The notes below the pieces were generated by a model. That model was given only the letters and a program-made list of their open reading frames with translations, ran no database searches and was not told the DNA's origin. Below, piece by piece: positions 28,073-34,091 of a DNA stretch of 47,286 nucleotides. The DNA is from Gammaproteobacteria bacterium (GTDB lineage Bacteria; Pseudomonadota; Gammaproteobacteria; Thiohalomonadales; Thiohalomonadaceae). Where the stretch lies: assembly GCA_015231435.1 (NCBI GenBank), contig JADGBN010000009.1, forward strand, positions 1 to 47,286, given 5' to 3'. Position numbers and translations under genes: made by a program. Position 1 is the stretch's first letter. Each line of letters starts with the position of its first letter.

Positions 28073-30069
28073 GCGTAACTGCTAATCAGGCTACCCATGG
28101 CGTTCATTAGGTAACTGCTGCCCTCTTTCTTGTTTTCTGGGCTCATCATCTGCTGCGCTAACTCAGAGCGCCCCTCTTGCTCCATTTTAGAACCCTGCGC
28201 CGCCACTTTACGATCTTGGGTTGACGGTTCAGCCGGTGCTAGGGCAACGCGCTGTACCTGTATTCCCACATCAATCTTTTCGCGCGGCTCTTCAGGATTA
28301 GGTATGGTGATACCTACTTCGCCGCCGACCGCATAACGTTTGCCATCCGGCCCCTCATCATACTCATAGGTTGCCGGGGTGACGGGAAGATCCCCCGCTG
28401 CACTAATATGCGCCTGCTCATGAGTGCGCACTTCGCGGTCGCGCTGCTGCAGTTGCTGTACGACCCGCTGCTCTTCAGCGCTTAGTTCAGGCGTTGGGTC
28501 AAGACGATCTTTTTCGGTGAGTTTTTTCTCAGTCTCACCTTCGGTGGTCGCCTCCTCAGGCATGCCTGCCTGTACCTCCTGGAGGTTTTTTGCGATGGAG
28601 CGGCTGGCAAGAATTTGGTTAATTTCCCGCTCGGCAGCATTGGGGGAAGCGGCGTTACTGTTATAGATCTGCTCGCCGGTGGGGGCGGTAATTAACTTAT
28701 CGAGATATTGCCCAAGCGCGTCGACAACTTCAGGGGTTTGCCCTGAGTTCGCAGCAGTTTTCTTGGCGCGGTCGAGAAATTGATCAATGCCATGCAGCAG
28801 TTGAGTCGCATACTGGCTGGTAAAGCGAACCGTGCGACTTGGCTGATTGTCTGCTTCTGTAGCGGCTGCACGTTCGATGATCCCCCTGACCGATTGAGAT
28901 AATCCGCCGATACGACTGATATTGCCACTGGCTTCAGAAACCGTGCTGTCAATCAGATCGAGACTTTTCTGTGCGCCCTGTTGATTCTGGTTGACTAACT
29001 CCTGCTTTATGGCGATTTCAAACTGTAATGCGGCCTGCTCATTTTTTGCCTTATTGCGGTAGTAACTTGAGCCACGAAAAGTGCGGATAAATTCTGCAAG
29101 TGAGTCGAGCTTTTTCTGTTCTGCGGGGTTAGTGCCTTCGTTGAAGGATGTTAGGTTATCGCGAATCGCTTGACTATGTCCGCCTATTTGCGAGAAGTCA
29201 TTATTGATAACACCGATTAGAGATTCAATCGCACCAAGGTTAGCGCTAATTAGGGGCTGTTGACTTAGTAAGTTGCTGTTAGGGCTCTCTTCAGGTGAGT
29301 TAAGCTGGTTGTTATTAACCACCAATTCGAGGGTTTTTGCCAGATCGTTAGAGACACGGTTAATCCGTTCTCCTAATTTAACAACCTGTTGCAAATCATT
29401 TAACTCATTGTCAGAAGACGGGATTTCAGAAATCTCTGTTGTGGGTTTTCCGCCAGAGTCTGGGTTAAGGACGCTGTGAATGGTGGAGATATAACCCTCA
29501 ACTTTATCAAGGTTAAGGTTAATGCCGTCAGTCAGGGAAGCGATCTGATTTAGTCTATCAAAGGCATCACCCTGGTAGGGGGTGCGTAGGTTACCTGCAA
29601 GCGAGTCGATATTAATGTTTAGTGAGGAGACAGCCTCTTTAAACGTTGCCGCATCAAAGGCGTTAAGCCTGTTTTCCTTGATAATGTCGTTAAGTAGCGA
29701 CACGCTTTCACGACTAAGCGGAGGTGTTTTGCTACTATCGGCAACAGATTGAATTTGTGCGGTGCCGCCTCGAGTGTTCTCGAGCAGCGTAGCCATCTGT
29801 GACAGTGAGTCATTAATCTGCTGCTGTGAGGAGGGTTTAATGCTCTCACTAAGGGCGGTACGCGTTACGCTGGTCTGCCAGATACTATTATTAATAACGT
29901 TAAAGGTCTGTTGTAGCGGCGTTGTTTTTGCTGCACTGTTGCTTTGACTGCTATCCTGATTGAGACGTACTGACTGATTAATCGCAGCCAAGCGCGACTC
30001 TAGCGAGGAACCGCCATACTTCGCAAAATATTGCGACAGGTTGCTAACAGTCGTTGCTGTGCTAATCAC
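28069..30069 (-). CDS. CJM1_0395-type putative metalloprotease (SprA-related family)
   Basis: The 666-residue protein has a C-terminal domain of the SprA-related/CJM1_0395 family: EEQRVVQQLQQRDREVRTHEQAHISAAG near residue 540, with a histidine cluster HEQAH that resembles a zinc-peptidase motif, then YEYDEGPDGKRYAVGGEVGI and a Lys/Gln-rich tail. The first 520 residues are Ser/Asn/Gln-rich with repeated helical segments (for instance ISRIGGLSQSVRGII and FSQIGGHSQAIRDNL), perhaps coiled. No signal peptide is seen. Relatives often sit near flagellar genes, as here, but no substrate is known to me. Confidence 0.7.
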   Translation of the reverse strand: MISTATTVSNLSQYFAKYGGSSLESRLAAINQSVRLNQDSSQSNSAAKTTPLQQTFNVINNSIWQTSVTRTALSESIKPSSQQQINDSLSQMATLLENTRGGTAQIQSVADSSKTPPLSRESVSLLNDIIKENRLNAFDAATFKEAVSSLNINIDSLAGNLRTPYQGDAFDRLNQIASLTDGINLNLDKVEGYISTIHSVLNPDSGGKPTTEISEIPSSDNELNDLQQVVKLGERINRVSNDLAKTLELVVNNNQLNSPEESPNSNLLSQQPLISANLGAIESLIGVINNDFSQIGGHSQAIRDNLTSFNEGTNPAEQKKLDSLAEFIRTFRGSSYYRNKAKNEQAALQFEIAIKQELVNQNQQGAQKSLDLIDSTVSEASGNISRIGGLSQSVRGIIERAAATEADNQPSRTVRFTSQYATQLLHGIDQFLDRAKKTAANSGQTPEVVDALGQYLDKLITAPTGEQIYNSNAASPNAAEREINQILASRSIAKNLQEVQAGMPEEATTEGETEKKLTEKDRLDPTPELSAEEQRVVQQLQQRDREVRTHEQAHISAAGDLPVTPATYEYDEGPDGKRYAVGGEVGITIPNPEEPREKIDVGIQVQRVALAPAEPSTQDRKVAAQGSKMEQEGRSELAQQMMSPENKKEGSSYLMNAMGSLISSYA

Positions 30070-30174
30070 TTATTGGCTTCCCTATGCTGTACTTGGGAGT
30101 TATAGCGCCTCTTTTTATTTATTGTAGCGATGCGTCTGGCGATAATCCAGTAAAAAATGGAAGAATATTCCCAG

Positions 30175-31140
30175 TTACCAGCTGCGGACATAATCACCGG
30201 GCTGAAGACGAAACAGATCTCCCTCAGGTAAAAATGTCCCCTGCGCCATATCCGCCTGTACGCGATTGATCTCAAGAACGCCGACCACATGGTCGGAGAA
30301 GTGTTCGCGATTATCGTTGTCGATGCGTAAAAATTGCCGATGCACCACCTTAAAACGATCCCCCGGACGAATACCGCGCAGCACGCCGACATTAATAGTG
30401 AGTGTCCGATCGTCAATAACGGTAATGGGGGTGATAAGCGGAATGCAAGAGACATGACGCGTCAGCAGATCGGCCTGATCTTTAACCATCTCCTGCAGAA
30501 CCTCCTGCAGCGGACCGCGAAAATAGTTGCGCGAATCGCGAAGTTGCGGACGTTCAACAGAGAGTCCGTGCCAGATGTAACTACGCTGAATTTCACTGAC
30601 TAGCGTTCCGTAAATGGTTTCAAAGATACGCAGCTCAAAAGTGATATTGAGGCGGGGATCGCCGAGTAGCGCGTTAAAACCGCTTTGCGACTCTGGGGTG
30701 AAGCGCAGAAATCGTCCTTGAACGATAAGTTGGGCACCACCGGGGCTGGCGAGATCAATGATTTGTTGATTATTGTGCTTCTCCACTGCACCTAACAGCG
30801 CGATACGTTGCGGCTCCAAGGTAGCATGACGCAGATCATCAAGAATGAAGCGATCACTGCGGCGTAACGCCTGTAGCAGTTGCTCAGAGAACTGTGCAGA
30901 GAGACCGGCTAACTCATCATGATAGGTTGCTTGGGGTTGTTCAAAACGGATAAGCGCCAGACGCTTACGGTGCAGTGTTGGGTCACTGGAGCAGTCACTG
31001 AGTGGTTGTGCGGTGGGGATAATCTCAAGGTAGGCGGGTAGCACCGAACAGCCACTGCTGGTGACAAACAGCAGCGTTAATACCAGCCATACAGCGAACT
31101 GCGAGGGCGTTTTAAGCGGATGTGTGGTGGCGCAAATCAT
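30175..31140 (-). CDS. FlgT-like flagellar assembly protein
   Basis: The 321-residue protein has an export signal with a possible but non-canonical lipobox (TSSGC, Cys31). The body resembles FlgT: LALIRFEQPQATYHDE near residue 60, IVQGRFLRFTPE near 138, and a C-terminal beta domain DRFKVVHRQFLRID followed by GVLEINRVQADMAQGTF and LQPGDYVRSW. FlgT is a component of the H-ring around the basal body in Vibrio and relatives. It is on the opposite strand to flgA-flgM-flgN, downstream of nothing obvious. I am less sure of the name than of the flagellar link. Confidence 0.65.
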   Translation of the reverse strand: MICATTHPLKTPSQFAVWLVLTLLFVTSSGCSVLPAYLEIIPTAQPLSDCSSDPTLHRKRLALIRFEQPQATYHDELAGLSAQFSEQLLQALRRSDRFILDDLRHATLEPQRIALLGAVEKHNNQQIIDLASPGGAQLIVQGRFLRFTPESQSGFNALLGDPRLNITFELRIFETIYGTLVSEIQRSYIWHGLSVERPQLRDSRNYFRGPLQEVLQEMVKDQADLLTRHVSCIPLITPITVIDDRTLTINVGVLRGIRPGDRFKVVHRQFLRIDNDNREHFSDHVVGVLEINRVQADMAQGTFLPEGDLFRLQPGDYVRSW

Positions 31141-31281
31141 GGCGAATAAACAACCTGTGGGTCATGATAGAGATACGTTAGACCAATGGTAGCAGATATC
31201 GGAACCAGAGGTGAGGCGCTGCCGATAAAAGTCGCTAATAGGAGAGGATGATTGAGGCGGCAAAAAAATTGAAAAAAAAGC

Positions 31282-31308
31282 TAAAGTTTCGCCTTAAGCT
31301 GACGCTAT
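31282..31308 (+). promoter_or_regulatory. Sigma-28 (FliA) type promoter before the DUF4402 gene
   Basis: TAAAGTTT at 31282-31289, an 11-base spacer and GACGCTAT at 31301-31308. It matches the flgM promoter in all eight -35 bases, in seven of eight -10 bases and in part of the spacer (CNCCTT). It leads into the fimbrial-type subunit gene whose ATG is at 31380. Confidence 0.7.
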
Positions 31309-31379
31309 ATCGTCTGAGTAGAGGCAAACTGGCTGTTGACTCTTCCGCTTCTAATGGCTTTAACTGAGAGGATATTATC

Positions 31380-32024
31380 ATGAACTACAAGAAGTTAATT
31401 GGTGTTGCGGCTGTGACTGCTGGTTTTGCTGGCTTAAGCACCTACACCTATCAGGCTGTCGCAGCCTCCTTTACGGCGACATCGAGTGTGTCGACGTCGG
31501 TCACCTTTGCCGAGACGGCGGGAATGAACTGGGGTTCACTCTTTGCCCGGGGTAGCTCTACGAATAAGGCTGCCGGGCTGACCCTTGCTCCCGATGGCAC
31601 CTATACAACGACAACTTTAAGTACCACATCTTGCGCGACCTGCCCGAGCCTCTTTATGCTGGACGACACAAACGTCAGTCAGGGCATATTTGATGTTACC
31701 GGTGCCGCCGCATTCACCACGCTGAAGTTGAGTGTCAGCGGGAGTTATGCGACTTCGGGTGGTACCATCTCCAGATTGAGCAATGCCGGTGCGCCTCCGG
31801 GATCGGGTAATTTATTGTTAAAAACATTTCTTTTGACACGGGGTGATGGTACTGCCTCAGGCACGAATGGTAACTACAGGACATTGCAGACCCTTGGTGA
31901 TGGCACCTTAACCGTTTATGTTGGTGCGAGTCTTCAAACGCAACATCCAACTACCCTTGGTACGGCACTAGAGTATTATGATGGCACCTATAGCGGCAGC
32001 TATAATCTCGAGATTACCTACTAA
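31380..32024 (+). CDS. Secreted DUF4402 fimbrial-type subunit (probable major subunit)
   Basis: The 214-residue protein has a clear signal peptide (VAAVTAGFAGLSTYTYQAVA, cleavage near residue 29). The mature part begins SFTATSSVSTSVTFAETAGMNWG, the DUF4402 pattern with a short beta strand that could donate to a neighbour, and it ends with alternating hydrophobic residues (YNLEITY). It is very rich in Ser, Thr and Gly. A Cys pair (SCATC) near residue 84 may form a disulfide. GAGAGG precedes the ATG. It is followed by a second DUF4402 gene and a PapD-like chaperone, so I read it as the main subunit of a chaperone-usher fibre. An intrinsic terminator lies about 130 bases after its stop. Confidence 0.75.
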   Translation: MNYKKLIGVAAVTAGFAGLSTYTYQAVAASFTATSSVSTSVTFAETAGMNWGSLFARGSSTNKAAGLTLAPDGTYTTTTLSTTSCATCPSLFMLDDTNVSQGIFDVTGAAAFTTLKLSVSGSYATSGGTISRLSNAGAPPGSGNLLLKTFLLTRGDGTASGTNGNYRTLQTLGDGTLTVYVGASLQTQHPTTLGTALEYYDGTYSGSYNLEITY

Positions 32025-32086
32025 GATAGTCATCATTGAGGGGAGCTGCTTGACAGGGTAAAGTACGGCGCGCTATTGTTATCGGC

Positions 32087-32635
32087 ATGATTAAGTTAAT
32101 AGCAGGTTTGTACGGTGACAGTAGCGACAGGTTGGCTCCCTGTTTGTTTGGACAAGAGTGGAACGGTGGCGTAGTAAGGCCCCGTTCCACTTTTTTTTGT
32201 CTCGGTTTTCTCTTTTTTTCACCCATACTTTGGGCCGAGATGGTGGTTGAGGATCAACGCCTCGATTTTGGCACATTCGCGATTATCTCCAATAACGCGG
32301 TCTCAACTCTGGCGGTTGAGGCGACCGGCCACTCGGTAGCAACCGGGGCAATTCGTCTGATTGAGCCAGGGGAGCCGGGGATCTATCGTCTGCTTGATTA
32401 CCCTCCTGGGCAGGTCTTAACTATTTCGGTGAATGCGGGGTTAATGACAATTCCTGGGGTTAGTAGTGGTCCAGTTATGGCGATTAGCCAATTCTATTAT
32501 CCCGCTGTTGTTATCGCCGATATTAATGGTGACGCCCAGCTGGTTGTCGGTGGGATGCTGCAGACCAGCGGGGACGGACAGAGTTATTACGATGCCGACT
32601 ATCGTTCGGTGTTAAATATAATTATTAGTTATTAG
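32087..32635 (+). CDS. Second DUF4402 fimbrial-type subunit (probable minor subunit)
   Basis: The 182-residue frame includes a DUF4402-like domain (VVEDQRLDFGTFAIISNN near residue 53, SVLNIIISY at the end). The signal sequence STFFCLGFLFFSPILWA lies at residues 34 to 50. The start is unclear: ATG 32087 gives an odd 33-residue leader, while TTG at 32143 would give a normal signal peptide. An intrinsic terminator (32157-32198) lies inside the coding sequence of the leader, so expression would need read-through. No Cys pair is present in the mature part. It may be a tip, adaptor or anchor subunit. Confidence 0.65.
   Translation: MIKLIAGLYGDSSDRLAPCLFGQEWNGGVVRPRSTFFCLGFLFFSPILWAEMVVEDQRLDFGTFAIISNNAVSTLAVEATGHSVATGAIRLIEPGEPGIYRLLDYPPGQVLTISVNAGLMTIPGVSSGPVMAISQFYYPAVVIADINGDAQLVVGGMLQTSGDGQSYYDADYRSVLNIIISY
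32157..32198 (+). terminator. Intrinsic terminator inside the start of the second DUF4402 gene
   Basis: AGTGGAACGG at 32157-32166 and CCGTTCCACT at 32182-32191 pair perfectly over ten bases with a 15-base loop, followed at once by a run of eight T (32191-32198). It could end most transcripts from the first DUF4402 gene while read-through feeds the second gene and the chaperone. Confidence 0.8.
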
Positions 32636-32657
32636 TCTTTTATAAAAGGAGCGTTTG

Positions 32658-33491
32658 ATGGTGAGATATCTGTGGCCACTGTTACTGTTATGGGGTGTAT
32701 CGGGTTCGGTATCGGCACAACTGTTAATTAGCCCGACCAAGGTTATATTTAGTGGTAATGAGCGTGAGGTTGAGTTAACCCTGCTAAACAGCTCTAGTGT
32801 GAGAAATAGTTACCGGATTGAATTTGTCGAGCGTGAGCAGGATGAGGGGGGTGGTTATGTTAATCGTCGTCAGGATAAGATGGGGCTGAGTGCAAGCTCG
32901 ATGATTCGTCACAGTCCGCGTCAGGTCACCATTGAACCGGGACAGTACCAGCGTATTCGACTCTATCTGCGTGAACCGGGGGATCTGCAAGTTGGTGAGT
33001 ATCGTTCCCATCTTCTCTATAAAAAATTGGCAGAGACCAAGGTTGAACCCCCCAAGGGAAAGGTCGCTCAGCCGTTGGGTAATGATCCCAATAAAAAACT
33101 TGATGCGCAGTTAGAGGCAGAGATCTCATTCTCCATTCCAGTGGTGGTGCGCCATGGCAATGTCAGCAGTATTGGTAAAATTAGTAACCCGACGCTTAAG
33201 CGCGGCAAAGAGAAGCTGATACTGGAGATGCAGATTCTCTCTGAAGGCACGGGGAGTGTTCATGGCGATGTTGAGGTCTTTATGCAGGAGAGTGGTTCCC
33301 CCAATTTGCGTTTAATCGGTAAAACCAAGGGAATTTCAGTCTATCCGGAAGTTGGCAAGCGCCAGGTCGCCATGGAGTTAATGGTTGATACGGTACCGGC
33401 GGGCGCGGTCGTAAATGTGGTCTATCAAACTGACCGCAAAGAGGGTTTTCGAGTAATCGATCAGGCGAGCTTTCGTTATAACGGTCAGTAA
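32658..33491 (+). CDS. PapD-like periplasmic chaperone
   Basis: The 277-residue protein has a signal peptide (LWPLLLLWGVSGSVSA) and the two-domain PapD pattern: LLISPTKVIFSGNEREVELTLLNSSS at the start of the mature protein, RQVTIEPGQYQRIRLYLREP near residue 93, and YRSHLLYKKL, corresponding to the G1 strand region. A 25-residue Lys/Pro-rich loop follows (PPKGKVAQPLGND). Such chaperones fold fimbrial subunits and deliver them to the usher. Start at ATG 32658, with AGGAG six bases upstream. The partner usher is on the other strand (34092-36956), an unusual split. Confidence 0.82.
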   Translation: MVRYLWPLLLLWGVSGSVSAQLLISPTKVIFSGNEREVELTLLNSSSVRNSYRIEFVEREQDEGGGYVNRRQDKMGLSASSMIRHSPRQVTIEPGQYQRIRLYLREPGDLQVGEYRSHLLYKKLAETKVEPPKGKVAQPLGNDPNKKLDAQLEAEISFSIPVVVRHGNVSSIGKISNPTLKRGKEKLILEMQILSEGTGSVHGDVEVFMQESGSPNLRLIGKTKGISVYPEVGKRQVAMELMVDTVPAGAVVNVVYQTDRKEGFRVIDQASFRYNGQ

Positions 33492-33561
33492 CTATCTTTG
33501 TCAGGATGCGCACTTCATGCACGGATTGTGGCAGGAGTGCGTTGATCCTTTCAGGCGTTGG

Positions 33562-34065
33562 CTAATCCATGCCATAAAGGCAGAGCAGCCGATGTGAAAC
33601 GGGCGGCGGGCTTGCCGCGCTCACATTGCTGTTGTGCTGGTTATTGACATTAGGTATATCCAGCCGTTCAAACTGGAGATTATTCTCTATCACGGTGACG
33701 TTATTGCCTTCAGTCGCGACCAGCGAAACTGAATTGGCACGGGTCGTAGAACATTGGCTGCTTAAACTCAGATTACTGGTTACTAGCGGCGTTGGCGCAG
33801 TGGTGAAAGTGGTCTCCTCTGTCGTGTTTTCCTCGCTCTTGCCAAAAAACTTGTCGCCGGAGTAGTAACCCAACACACCGCCGGCAACGATTCCTACCGG
33901 GTTGGCCGTTATTGCGCCGGCAACAATATTGCCCACCAACGTGCCCAGTCGTGCAGGGTCACCAAGAAACCGCTCATCTGCTAACTTGGACTCCTCCGCC
34001 AGTAGTGGCGGTACGATGAGCAGCGATATAGTAAGTAGCTGTATATGGCTGGTTAATGATTTCAT
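33562..34065 (-). CDS. Small secreted glycine-zipper protein in the usher operon
   Basis: The 167-residue protein has a signal peptide (LLTISLLIVPPLLA, cleavage near residue 23) and then LGTLVGNIVAGAITANPVGIVAGGVLGYYSGDKFF, a glycine-zipper type segment able to insert in a membrane. The rest is Ser/Thr/Asn-rich with two Cys residues, one of them near the C-terminus in LLCLYGMD. I do not recognise a family. It is 26 bases downstream of the usher gene on the same strand, so an accessory role in fibre export or anchoring is a reasonable guess, no more. Confidence 0.6.
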   Translation of the reverse strand: MKSLTSHIQLLTISLLIVPPLLAEESKLADERFLGDPARLGTLVGNIVAGAITANPVGIVAGGVLGYYSGDKFFGKSEENTTEETTFTTAPTPLVTSNLSLSSQCSTTRANSVSLVATEGNNVTVIENNLQFERLDIPNVNNQHNSNVSAASPPPVSHRLLCLYGMD

Positions 34066-34091
34066 CTGCTTTATCTCACGACAGGTTACGG

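Noticed and set aside
30066-30455. A 129-residue minus-strand frame near the FlgT-like gene
   Set aside because: It overlaps the end of the FlgT-like gene in another frame and reads as low-information hydrophobic sequence.
32657-32700. TTG at 32655 as the chaperone start
   Set aside because: ATG at 32658 is one codon later with AGGAG at proper distance, so the extra residue is unlikely.
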